From Lithospermum erythrorhizon (Eukaryota; Streptophyta; Magnoliopsida; Boraginales; Boraginaceae): 64,000 nt of DNA. The DNA lies in the NCBI GenBank assembly GCA_019722365.1, contig JADFUC010001527.1, forward strand, positions 592,001 through 656,000, given 5' to 3'. The translations under genes and the position numbers were made by a program. How positions within the stretch are numbered: the stretch's first letter is position 1; each line of letters opens with the position of its first letter. Under the pieces are notes generated by a model that saw only the letters and a program-made list of their open reading frames with translations, ran no database searches and had not been told where the DNA came from. This document shows, one piece after another, positions 38,310 through 51,615 of this stretch.

Positions 38310-39292
38310 ACAAACAGCCTATTGATTAGGTAATCACAGCTCACCTTAGTCTACCGTAGTCCCCTCCGATAAATACATATACACATATTTATTTATTTAT
38401 TGTATAGTATTTAAGAATATATATAGTAATAGTAAAAAGGGAAAAAAAAGGTGCATCAGAATTTTGAAAGATTGTTCGCGAATTGACTCGGTTTGGTCAG
38501 CTCTTTTACTTGTGATGTTTTCATACTATATGTAGTATATATATTTGTAATTGATCACTTTAATATTGAGATTTTCAAGTTGATGTATCTGATGGTGACA
38601 TTATTTGTATTTGATTAGCTTTATTTGTTACGATTAACAGAATTTTACTTTGTTAATGTGTTACTTGTATTAAATTACTTGGAAATGATTTTAGATTTGT
38701 GAATTTTGATTTATATTTGAAGTATATATTGTTTTTAATAGCCATTCTTTGTTGTGCAATTAAATTGTCTTATGTTTATATATGTATCTTTTCCAGTTAA
38801 TTGTTTTCGAAGAGTGTGTTTGAGATTGTCGTAGATTATGAAAATAATTTATATATCTAAATTATTTTCCCGCTTAATTGTAAATCTGCTTTTTTGGAAT
38901 TAAGATGCAAAGCATGTATTGTATATATATGTGAATTCAAATGCAAAACATATTAACAGTTGTAGAATGATCGTTACTAGGATAGCACTATTCACTGCTC
39001 AAACTCGAAGCATTAGTTTTTAACCTAAAACAAGTTAATTATTTGATGTTACTTATAACTCATCTACTAGGGGATTTTAGTTCCACATCCAGATTAAGAC
39101 CAACGATTACTTATGTTACAGGAGAAGTTGATTTTCTTTCGATCACGAACAAGAGAAATCTATGAAAGGTCTGATTGTTACACTGCTCATTGTTAACTTT
39201 GCTGCCGATTCTGCAATTATAACTGGTGAAGGAAGTTAGCTACATTTAGATTCATGGTCTTGGGTTGTTAACTTAGTCTTTGGTCGGTGGTG
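38310..39292 (+). promoter_or_regulatory. Upstream region of the glycine-rich gene
   Basis: About 1 kb of AT-rich DNA without a gene. It should contain the promoter and 5' leader of the gene starting at 39293. I see no element specific enough to name. Confidence 0.35.
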
Positions 39293-42200
39293 ATGTGTCC
39301 GGTGCAATTACAATGCTACCTCTGCTGGTGCATTTTGGCTGGACATTTTTATATATATGCAATTTCTGGAAGCATAGATCATACGACATCATTTTTAAAT
39401 TATGGGCCTGAAAGCAGCAAGAATATTGATACTCAAGAATCAGGACTATCAACCCTGTCAGATCCTTTTGTTTCGTGTCAGGATTTGCAAGGCATTGGAT
39501 CATTTGACTCTACCTGTTTCATTAATTCAAGCGTGTTTGTAGATTATGATATTCAGATGGTTGGTGTTGGGAATTTGGAGATACTTCCTTCAGTATCAAT
39601 CGTTTGTATAATAGAGGGGTGTACAATAAGTGTCAATTTATCCGGAAGCATAAATGTGGGCCAAAATGCAGCTGTAGTTGCTAGTACAGTGATCTTCTCC
39701 GCAACCAGTCTGACTATGGAACCTAATTCCTTGATAAATACAACGGCTATTGGTGGATCACCACCTTCCCAGTCTACTGGGACACCTGTTAACTATGAAG
39801 GAGCTGGTGGAGGACATGGAGGTCGAGGTGCATCCTGTCTGAATCAGACATACAATTGGGGTGGTGATGTCTATTCATGGACATTGTCTAATCCATGGGC
39901 TTATGGAAGTAAAGGTGGTGGTACATCTGAAGAGCACAAGTTCGGAGGAAATGGTGGTGGACGTGTTTGGCTTGAAATAATCGACCTTTTGTATCTAAAT
40001 GGATCTATAACTGCAGAAGGCGGTGATGGCGGATCAGATGGAGGAGGTGGATCAGGGGGGAGCATCGTTGTCAATGCTCAAAAGCTGTGAGTCAGTTGCC
40101 TGCTTCATCTACTACGTGCCTACATTTTCCATTTGGTTGCTCTTGTTAACTATGCTTTAGAGTGCTTACATGATATGATGGATTCTGGTCATAGTCTCAC
40201 TCCTCCTTACGATAGGTGCACATGCCCATATAACTCAATCATACAACATCTTTTATCATCATCCATGTTTATTATATCAGAAGAATTTGAAGTTTGAAAT
40301 GGACCAAACATACGGATATCATGACACCATCATGCCTTTACATATACCAGTCACTTTTGGATCCTAATTCTATGATATTATCATTTTCAGGCTCCAATGA
40401 GAACTTTATTTGTATATTAATGCATTCATCAACATAAGGGCCCTAAGAATATTAAATTGTATCCCTTCTATGCACGTGATACACAGATGCAAGCTGATGG
40501 TCAACTGAACATTCAAACTTGTATTCTCTGTTTGAACTCTTTTTGTTGCTAGATAGCAAATTAAATTATAATCCAGTCATGTGCCATATTTATCTTTGTA
40601 TTTTCTCTTACAGGAAGGGCTTTGGTGTTATAAGTGCAGCTGGAGGGAAGGGATGGGGTGGTGGTGGAGGTGGAAGAATCTCATTAAATTGTTACAGCAA
40701 ACAAGAAGACGTTAAAGTGGCTGTGCATGGTTTGTGATCAGTAACTTCCTTGCATTGTTTATTTGTTCACATGTAAACAAAAGGAATGTAGCCAGTTCTG
40801 ACCTGAGTGATTCTATAAAGTAATTTCGAATAGAGCATACTCGTCATTAATGTATGCATTTGCTTTCATTAACATCCCGATGGAGAGAAACTGATGCATC
40901 TTTTTCGCCCATATAATACTGCAACTCGTGAGTTGGTTTGCTGGAATCATACAACAAATATCACCTCACCAATTTCCGTTAGTTGGATTCCATAAGACAA
41001 GACCAGATGTATATGTTTCCCAATCAGTAGAAGAATAACTGTATAGATAAGAGTTTCATGTGTTGACACCTGAGGTTCTCCAGGATCTATTCTTTCAGAT
41101 AGATGTTAGATACTTTTTAGCTCTTTTCTGGTCGACACTTTCTTCATCACTAAATTAGATGATTTAGAAGCTTTTTGTGCAATTCAACTTTCTTATAATT
41201 TCTTCAAGTTAAGTTCCCACTCCCTGTTATAGGTGGTGTGAGTATCGGCTGTCCTTGGAATTCTGGAGCAGCTGGTACTCATTTTGATGCATATGTACTG
41301 AGTTTAAGGGTCGACAATGACAACATAACAACAGAAACAGAAACTCCTTTGCTGGTTTTTTCAACCAGTCCCTTGTGGACAAATGTTTATGTGGAGAACA
41401 ATGCAAAAGTATTAGTACCTCTGCTTTGGACAAGAGTTCAGGTTCGCACTCACTCTCTTTATTAACTGGTTGGCCTGCTTAAATTAGAATCATCACACTA
41501 CAATACAGATAGCTCAATTTATCGAACACCATTTATATTTTCCCCCCCTTTTGTATCGTATCTCTTCATTTTAACTATTAGAATTTAGAAGTGATGCTTA
41601 TGGTTCATTGATCTCTCCACATAGAAGGATGGATTTTGAGTAACCAGTTTTTCATGTTCAATAGTCTACCCCCTTTTCTTAAAATAGAGGATACTATCAA
41701 TCTTATAGGAACCTCCTATTATTATTTTTGCAACAGAATTCCTACACATGTTCCTGTTATATATGCTACTATATTATGAATGTAAGATACTTTAAATACA
41801 AATAGTTAACCAAATTTCAACATGCTTCATGTATAGTTTTAATGTGTAAGTACGTGTTGTCATCGTCATGGTATGACCCACGAGTAACGTTGTTGCATCT
41901 TTTACTTCTGTTTTTCTTTCATGCAAGTCAATGCTACATGCTATATATAATTTTTTCATTGATACTACATCAATATGTCTCTGAAGGTGAGAGGCCAAAT
42001 TAGTGTACTCAGTGGAAGCCGCATTATCTTTGGATTGTCCGATTATCCAGTCTCTGAATTTGAGATAATTGCAGAGGAACTTCTAATGAGCGATTCTGTT
42101 ATAAAGGTAAATTTCTCGCATTTATCTAATGAAGCTTATACCCACTGTTTCTCCTCTCTATCTCATTCCGCAATCAAAACTAGATGCTTCAGATGTGTAG

Positions 42201-45200
42201 TATTCATGCATGTGCTCATAGTAGCTCTAATATATTGAGGTGTATTCGAGTGTGTCATCTTCAATAATTTGATGTATACTTCAGTTCTCTCATGTGTAAA
42301 ATATTGATTTTTCTCTTACGATAAAGGTTTTTGGTGCACTCCGAGTTTCGGTCAAAATGTTACTCATGATGAACTCTCAGATCCAAGTAGATGATGGTGG
42401 AAATGCCGATGTTACCACCTCGGTCCTTGAAGTCAGGAATCTTGTGGTCCTAACGGTATTTATTCTAAATTGCAGTTCACAGAAAATCTCCGATGTGTTC
42501 ACAACAACTAAGTATAGTTGTAGAAGACACAAATCATGGCATTAGCCAGGAACTATTTCCCTAAGACTCATAGCGACTTGGTGAACTAACCTTCATTAAC
42601 AACTCTGCGACTGAGTTTAGTGCTCAAAGTTTTGATATTCTTCTCTTTTCTCCAGGAAAATTCTGTGATTAATTCTAATGCAAATCTAGCACTTTATGGT
42701 CAAGGACTTCTCAAACTGACAGGAGAGGGGGATGCAATCAAAGGCCAGCGCCTTATTTTGTCATTATTTTACAATGTTACTGTAAGAAACTGATTTCTTA
42801 GTTAAATTAAGTTTTCTACAACATACTTTTCTTGATTTTTATGTTATGACTCAAACACTCAATTGGTCGTCGTTTATCATAAATGTATAGCTATTTTGAA
42901 CTGATTGCGGCCATATGGCTTTTCTTTGCTCAATATGCACCCTGGTGGTAGTTTCTATGTTGATTAGTTCATTAGTTGAAGGTATGTTTCCACATTATTT
43001 GGTAACAAGTCAGATAAAATTATTATAGTAGAAGGTCATTCTTCTTGAGCATTTTTTTTTGTGTACTGGTTTTATTTGGAAAACTATCACTTTACGGTTT
43101 GTCATATTTCAGTATTGGCTCTAGAACCTTTGTTTAACTATTGGCTCTAGAACCTTTGTCATATTTCAGTAAGGCTTGGAAAGAAAGAAAACAAGTACTA
43201 CATTTCATTCTGAGAATTGACTTGTTATAACAACTGGGACCATTTTTATTTTTCTTGTTCCCTTTTTTCAATTCTGGTAAATATGTCCAAAATTGTTGAT
43301 GCACATCTAATATTATTGTTTATAAAAATATTTCTTGTTTTTGTGGTAGTTCTTAGTTACATCTATTTAGGTTCTGATTGCAGTATTTCTGACTTTTTGC
43401 AATTTACAGGTTGGCCCAGGATCGTTACTTCAGGCTCCGTTGGATGATGAAGATAGCATAAGCAAGTGGGGGTTTCGCCAATGTTGGCTTTTGCATTCAT
43501 TTCATTTTTGTTGAATTCCTGCATGAACTCTTAACTGTTAAACAGGGTAACGGAACCTCTTTGCGAGAGCTCAACCTGCCCGATGGATTTGATAGTGCCG
43601 CCAGAAGATTGCCATGTCAATTATACACTCACCTTTTCACTTCAAGTAAGAGATGCTTCTACCATTTAGCACAGTTGTATTATTTCTGTCAATGCAGATG
43701 TTATAGTAACTAATTTGTAACAAGGTGTTCCCTAGTTTTGGTATATGATATTGCCACAATATGCCATGTTAACTGTGGGGGATCAATAAGCTTCCGCCTT
43801 TTGCATTTTTCCCTTTCAATACTGTTTCTTTGAGAAGTTGGGGGCACTATATTGGCATTTCTGGTACTCTCTCGTTGAGTGTGATCTAAAATCATTTTTG
43901 ATCATTGCATATGTTCCCTAGATGATTGAATTAGAGGTGAATATGCGATAGATTTCCTCAAGTCTGCAGTGTATTTATTTCACAATTTAATTATAGTTGT
44001 ATAGATGTATGCTTCTATTTATTACTATTTAATTTAATATTATTCAGATTTGTCGTGTTGAGGACATTGTTGTTTTTGGCGCGATCAAAGGAAGTGTCAT
44101 TCATATTCACAGAGCCAGAACAGTCGTCGTTGATTCTGGCGGGGCGATAACTGCATCTGAATTAGGTAATAAACTCCTAGGTTATTCTGTCACATCAGCT
44201 ATGGTTGCTTAATAATTTTATTTTCATAAAATTGTGGAATATATCCTATCGTTGGCTGATGTCCTTATAAATCATTAGCGACTGGTCTATAAGGTACTTA
44301 CATAGTGGCAAACTAGTCAGGTTGCAGGAAAGGTCTTGGTTGGGGTAATTATTCAGATGGAGCTGGTGGAGGTGCAGGACATGGAGGAAGAGGAGGATCT
44401 GGTATCTACAATGGATGGACTGGTGAGGGTGGTAAGGAATATGGTAATGCTGATCTTCCATGTGAATTAGGAAGTGGAACACAAGGGCCTAATCAGTCAT
44501 ATGGAGATGTGGCTGGTGGAGGAATAATAGGTAAAGTTCCATATTTTGTTGTTACTCTGTGTTTGTCAATCTACTGAGCATCTTCAACTGATTATGTTTT
44601 GTTGATTTAAGATTTCAATTATAGTATTCTAGTAATCCTTTGAGTCTTTATCGAACTTTTGTCCTTGTAACTCAGAGATCAATTAATTACATACACTTGA
44701 CATCATTATGTGAATGTTCAGATAAACACTTTCTGTGTAATTTTTACTTACCATTTTTCAAAAAGAAAAAACGAGGATCTAAAATCAATTTTGGTACTGA
44801 ATTTTGAGGCATGAAACTGACCCCTGGTACCCTAGACAACATGACTCGTCTTTCCTAAGTCTTCTGTTTGTTTAACTTGTGGAGCCAGAGTAAGCCAGGG
44901 AGGAAGAGGAAGGGGGAAAGTGCCCTTTGTTGGATTGCAGGGAACCAAATTTCACTGATGTTTAAGACTATTTTCTCCGGCAATATGCATGCACTAAATG
45001 TTGCATGATTGCTGTATTGGATAATTGCTGCTTTACGCTGTGATAATAATCCCAATGATCATAATCTAAAGTTTTTTAACTAATCATCATATTAAATGTA
45101 ATTGAAAGGCTAGATCACATTTCTATCATCACTGCCTAGTAATTGCAATGTAACCACTGTTACTATAAAATGTAACACCTGTGTAGCGCGTTTCCAATTT

Positions 45201-48200
45201 TGTTTATCTGTTAGTTCACCGTTTTGTGTAGCCGTTGTGTATAAATATCACCGGTCCTGCAAGGGTTTTGACTGCAAGAAGGTGGTCCAGGGATACTTGA
45301 AATTGGCATTTATCTTTAAAAATTATGTTATGTATTATGCATTAGAGTTTGTTTGTTGACCACTTTTATGCTTGTATCTCACGCGTCCAGTGATTGGATC
45401 CATCCAGTGGCCACTTCTAAAGCTTGTTATATTTGGGTCTGTGACTGCGGATGGCCAAAGCTATCTAAAGTCGACAAGTAATAGCGATGGCAATGACATC
45501 GGTGGGCTTGGAGGAGGTTCTGGTGGGACGATTCTCCTCTTCTTACAATCCCTTTCTTTGGAGGGTGGGAACTCTTCTTTGACAGTTGTTGGAGGTCATG
45601 GTGGCCCTCATGGTGGCGGTGGAGGTGGAGGTGGAAGAGTTCATTTTCACTGGTCCAATGTAGCTATGGGTGATGAATATGTCCCTCTTGCCTCTTTAAA
45701 TGGAAACATCAGTAATAGGTATGCTGATGTTGCGGTAATTGCTTCCTACTGAACTGTTGGAAAATTACTACTTTATGTAATTGTTTTGAAAATGGTTAAA
45801 TGTATAGTATGCTCCAATTTCCAACCTTATTTTCCCTTGGTCTTTGACAGTGGGGGTACTGGAAATGGAGATGGCCTTTGTGGGGAGGATGGCACAGTCA
45901 CAGGAAAGGAATGCCCTGAAGGGTTATACAGTACATTCTGTACGGTATGTCATTTCTATTTAATCCTAATCTATGAATGTTTTGTCATTTATGATTTATG
46001 TTTATGATGGAATAGAAAAATGAGAAGGAATGATAGAAGTAAAACGTTAACGGCCTGTTCAGATTTCTTAATCATCAGAATTATTAATAGATTTAGTAAT
46101 CACCCCTTTATGAACTTGACAACTAAATTAAAACAGGTATAACAAGGATTATGTCATGGGCTTAACATTTTGAAACAGGGATAGGGTTACAAAAGAGGTT
46201 ACTGCCATATCAAAGGGTCATATCTTAGCCACTTAATTTGCTACTCATTTTGTCGTTTTACTACCTGCTTGCTGCATTTCAGATGTAAGTACTTAGATAT
46301 CCTTTCATATATATATCAAGTGATCAATATTTGTGTCAATAATAAACATTTACAGGAATGTCCTGTTGGGACATACAAGGATGTGGAAGGATCCGATCCT
46401 AACCTTTGCATACCATGTTCTCTGGATCTCCTTCCTGTTCGTGCTAAATTTGTCTATGTCCGAGGTAGTGAGAGTTATTTAAGCACTTCATCTTCAGTTT
46501 CGGAAGCACCTCCATTTAGTTAATATGGTTCCATAATTACTGCAGGTGGAGTAACGCAGTCACCATGTCCCTATAAATGTGTATCTGATAAATACAGAAT
46601 GCCAAATTGCTTCACTCCTTTTGAGGATCTGATATATACTTTTGGAGGCCCCTGGCCTTTCTCAGTATTGTTGATGTGCTTGGTGGTGCTGCTAGCTCTG
46701 TTATTGAGTACTTTAAGAATTAAGTTCTTAGGAACTGGATATCCGCATCACACTGTGAATCCTATTGGTCATCATAATCGTCACCATTTTCCATATTTAC
46801 TTTCCTTGTCTGAGGTATCCAATATATACTCATCCTCTCACTATTTACATCAAACAATGATAGACCTGACCAATTTTCTTCAACTTCAGTAACAACACAT
46901 TGTTAATATGGAACATTTTGTCAGGTTCGTGGCCCCAGAGCTGAAGAATCCCAGAGCCATGTTCACAGAATGTACTTTATGGGCCCAAACACCTTCAGAG
47001 AACCGTGGCATCTTTCATACTCACCACCCATTGCTATTGTTCAGATTGTGTAATCACTTATCACCTTCAAAATACATTCGTGATAGATAAAATGAAAACT
47101 GTGGAAAACATGATGCCCCATGATTGTTACTCATCTGAGCCAATCTATTACTATTTTGCATGAAAAACAATCATACACTGTTACTCATTATATTTTTATA
47201 GACACGTGTCTAATGTAAATAGTTGGGAATGGTTCTTTCTTCTTTTTCTGTTGTGCCTAAACTTTTGGCCTTTGAGTTTTGTAACTGTCTTGTGTAGATA
47301 TCTGAGCCATCCTTCCAAAATGTTGCTGACTGCAGGTATGAAGATGCGTTTAATAGATTCATTGATGAGATCAATTCGGTTGCTGCTTATGATTGGTGGG
47401 AAGGATCAATTCATAGCATACTGTCAGTGCTTGCATATCCTTGTGCCTGGTCCTGGAAACAGTGGCGCAGAAGAAAAAAAATCCTTCGCCTTCAAGAGTA
47501 CGTGAAGTCAGAGTATGATCACTCTTGTCTTCGCTCTTGTCGATCAAGGGCTTTATACAAAGGAATGAAGGTATTATTCCTCATTTAAACGAGTTCTAAT
47601 CCAAGAATATTGGTGTTGTTTATCTGCAGCTTTCATATCATGTGGACAACTGTTCTACTACTTCTTATGTGTTCTGAGTTTCCCCAATTAGGCCTGTTAA
47701 TTATGGTTGTGCAAAAATACCCAACTCAACCCAGAAAATGGTGTTAAGATATTGTTTGATTCATATTTTCGACTAATGAATATTAGTGCATTGTTATGTT
47801 ATATTTACTTTATTTTCACTATCAATTATCTATACTACATAATACATAGAACATTAAATGTATTCAAATAACTAAATTATATGCATGTTGCTTGGATTCA
47901 ATATTTCGCATGAGAAAGATAACAAAACTTTAGTTGTATCTTGTGTATGTGATATATGAAGAAACTCGAATAGTTAAACTGTTAAAGTACCATTTAATCT
48001 ACATGCATACAAATTTATAATTGTTATTTTCTTTTTCAGATATAAACTCGAGCATGGAAGTTTATATATCATAGCTTAATTGAGTAAATGCATACACTAT
48101 CTATCTTTTATATTTGTTTGTTCGGCTTTTATTTGTATCCTCCCAGCTTGAGCCAAGTCCACCAACCCAGAATTGTCTGGTTTCCAAAATATTTACACTG

Positions 48201-50780
48201 GTTTTTTGTACAGTTCGGAAAATTCCAATAAATCAAGTTTGGTTTGGGAAAGCCCAAGTTTTTCCCCAGTGCCCAACCTATGCTCATCCCTTCTGCTTAT
48301 AAGAACATATAATATAAGAATCTCCGATACCTTCTTTGCTCTGTATGATCCAACATTCTAACCATTTGTGAGTATCTGCAGGTTGGAGCGACTCCAGACC
48401 TGGTAGTTGCTTATATTGATTTCTTTCTTGGTGGTGATGAAAAGAAATTAGATATTGTAGCAAGCATACAGAACAGATTCCCTATGTGCATAATTTTTGG
48501 AGGGGATGGCAGTTACATGACACCGTATAACCTCCATGGTGATGTATTACTGACAAATCTGCTCGCCCAGGTTTCTTAATGATTCTCTTCCACTAATACT
48601 TTTATTGTTATTGTGCTCATTTGACCTCGATTGCTGAGGTTGTGTTTTTTTCGTTTTTCTATCCAGCATGTACCATCAACAGTATGGAATCGTTTAGTTG
48701 CTGGTCTGAATGCCCATCTGAGGACTGTGCAGCATGGACTGATTCGTACTACATTGGTCCCTGTGATCAATTGGATCCAAAGTCATGGGAACCCTCAGCT
48801 TGAGTTTCATGGAGTTAAGGTCGAGCTAGGTTTTTTCCAGGCCACAGCTAGTGGATTTTACCAGTTAGGTATATTAGTTGTGGTTGGAAATGATCTTCCA
48901 GAGTTCAGCCACCCTGATTTATCGGAGAAGCCTAATGAGAACTCAAGGTAGGAAGTTTTTTCTTTCTTTCCATTTGTTGCTTCTCTTTTCTTTTTATACT
49001 CCGTACTTCTTTTCTTGTTAAAGAACGAATCTAGTTAAATTTTTTTTTTTGTCAAAAGTAGCATGTTGGATGTATATCTGATGGCCGACTATTAACATTT
49101 ACATTGTTGGCTGCCTATAACTTGTCTTTTAAGTTATTACTCTTCCCATTTGAATGACTCTTGTTGTGATGAGAAACAAGACATAATTTTATTTGATCTG
49201 GTTATCACCTACTTGTTCCATTTCCTGTTTTCATTTGAGATTGCAGCTTATAAGCCTGACCAAAAATGGCTTTTCAATGTACTGTTTTTTAGATAAGCAA
49301 GCAGTTCAATGTTTTCTTATCTTATAGGAACCTTGATACATTGGTTGGAACTAGTCTTTATCAACCAGAGCAGCCAAGTGGTAGTCAGGCATTATCACGC
49401 AGACGAATTACCGGAGGAGCAAATGGTGGTCTTGTAACTGATGTCACCCTGAAATCTTTAAGTAATAGAAGGGACTGCTCGTTTCCAATTCTCGACATGT
49501 GAGCAATACAAGGTCTGCTACCAGGTAATTAAGTTTTTCTGCTAGTTGCTCAGTAGAATGTGTCCATCATCTGACGACCCTTTTTGTGTCTTTCAGGAGA
49601 CTGTACAGTTATTGATCACTATCATGCTCTTGACAGACATTTCTGTCACACTCCTTTTGCTGCTTTTGTACTATTGGATATCTCTTGCGGCTTTTCTTGC
49701 CATACTTCTTATCCTTCCACTGTCATTGCTGTCTCCCTTTCCAGCTGGATTGAATGCTTTATTTAGTAAAGGTCCTAGAAGAGCTTCACTTGCTCGTGTT
49801 TATGCTTTATGGAATACGACTTCCCTCTGGAACATTGTAAGTTGAGCTTATCAAGCTGTAAAATCCCGGTCCTATCACTTGTGGTTAGAATCTGCGTTAA
49901 CCTTCACTCATCATATCATTATTCTTCCATTCAAGTTGGAGAGCAATAACAATGAAATTAATACAATGAAGTTGAACCAATCTTTTAGTTATTGCATATA
50001 CCAGGGAAGTCATTATAGCTTATATCAACGATTAAAGGTACATACTCAGGGCAGAAAGTAAATGATCCCATATTTTGCTTATAACAGTTGGTTACCACAA
50101 CTAACAGAACTCAAAAACACTGGTTAGTTGTTTGGGGATGTCATATAGTAAATAGGATATGGGGTATTAATATAATCTGGTAACATAGTCAGAGGTTTTT
50201 AGTGGTTTATGGAAGATTTATACTTCTTCCTGACGAGGTCGTTGTGTTCTCTCTGTTTAACTTCAAGCTTTCTTATTTTTAATGAAAATTTCAGCTTGTA
50301 AATAAGCAAAAAATCATTACATCATCGGTAACCTTTTTATTTGCTGAATTCATTCATTGGTCACTTCAGGTTGTGGCTTTTAGCTGTGGAATTATTCATT
50401 ATGTAATTTCAATTTCGAAAGCTCCTGCTGAGGCAACCATGTGGAATCCAAGGTGAGACAACTAACTTCCTCATAATCTTCAGCACTGATCAAGCTTTTC
50501 CTAGATTAATTATCATAGTAGTGTCTTTGTGAACCTTCGTACAATGTCAAGATATATTAAAAACTTGATATGCTAAATAATTTAGGAGCCCCATTTTCAT
50601 ATGTTTGCTTGATATGGCAGGGAGGACGATAAGTGGTGGCTTTTACCCACCATCTTGTTGGTATGTAAGGTAGTTCAGGCAAGATTTGTTGATTGGCACA
50701 TAGCTAACCTTGAAGTCCAAGATTTTTCACTCTACAATCCGGATTATAACACCTTCTGGGCGGATGAAACTGCTTCTTGA
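39293..50780 (+). CDS. Large glycine-rich membrane protein (AT5G47020-like), 22 exons, frame broken in exon 19
   Basis: The role of this plant family is unknown. Exons: 39293-40086, 40614-40729, 41233-41441, 41987-42106, 42327-42455, 42656-42781, 43410-43465, 43546-43645, 44048-44165, 44321-44530, 45391-45718, 45851-45944, 46356-46464, 46546-46814, 46925-47049, 47336-47570, 48382-48570, 48667-48947, 49328-49524, 49597-49836, 50370-50452, 50621-50780. After a signal-like hydrophobic N-terminus come repeated Gly-rich strands (GAGGGHGGRGA, GGKGWGGGGGGR, GGGGGGGGR), a Cys-rich ephrin-receptor-like part (ECPEGLYSTFCT, ECPVGTYKD), a membrane segment (VLLMCLVVLLALLLS) and a conserved tail (DEINSVAAYDWWEGSIHSIL, HSCLRSCRSRALY). 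The last exons hold several membrane helices. Exons 1-18 join in phase. Exon 19 hits TGA at 49500-49502 (1260 residues) and does not join exon 20 in phase; about 1430 residues would be expected. Confidence 0.88.
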
Positions 50781-51615
50781 CACACATCAAGGCTCGATCC
50801 ACATCTACATTTTACTCCTGCTATATCTTGCAGATTCTATGAAGCCCCGTGGTATCTTCGACTTACTGTTGCAGCCACTTGCTTGTATATAGTTGCACAT
50901 ATGTACATACACTTACATATGCAGTTTTTGAGTGAATGACCAATAGACATCAAATACTAATAGCCAAATAGGCAGTACCAATTTTCTGTGGCCAATGTAC
51001 ATCGTCGACGACTCATAGGCAGCAAATTTTTTTGAGTGCGTGTGCACTGGTTGGGAGTTGGGACTGAAGGTAAGTGTTCATTAACTTGGGTACACAGTGA
51101 GACCAGAAATGATTGTTTTCAGGTTCCGGTTTTTGGGACATGTTGATACCATCATGTATCTATGTTATTGCAAAATGACTAAGGCGGTAAGGTATTACAA
51201 GAGGATATTGTATTTTCTTCCCTCTGCAATTCTTGTTCTACAATTTCACACCATAATAATCAGTATTTATGATAACTTTCACAAAGCATATACATCATTG
51301 ATAAAGCCAGGCCTATTTCAAAATGATGTCTTAGCCAAATGATACAAAACAATGTTCACTTTTACGTCCAATTTACAATTCATGAAATCTGGTCTGTATC
51401 ATGTTCGTTTTCAGATACAAACACCAGCGTGAAAGGTAATTTATCATCAATATGTATATCAAAAAGTATAGAAAGATCCCGAATTTAAGTGCAATGCCTA
51501 ATGTGAATGATACAAACATGCGAAAGAACAACCTGATTGTCCTTATACTAGTGTTACTACCCCAAATAATGAAAAGAAATGACAAACTTGACAGTATTGT
51601 TGCAAGGTATGGGCT
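50781..51615. other. Convergent 3' interval
   Basis: Between two facing genes; probably 3' UTRs. No coding sequence is seen. Confidence 0.5.

Noticed and set aside
47297..47335. Possible extra exon (ISEPSFQNVAD) before exon 16 of the glycine-rich gene
   Set aside because: Joining 47049 directly to 47336 gives IVYEDAFNRF, the family sequence, in phase.
49879..50061. Short plus-strand frame between exons 20 and 21 of the glycine-rich gene
   Set aside because: Intronic; the flanking exons join without it.
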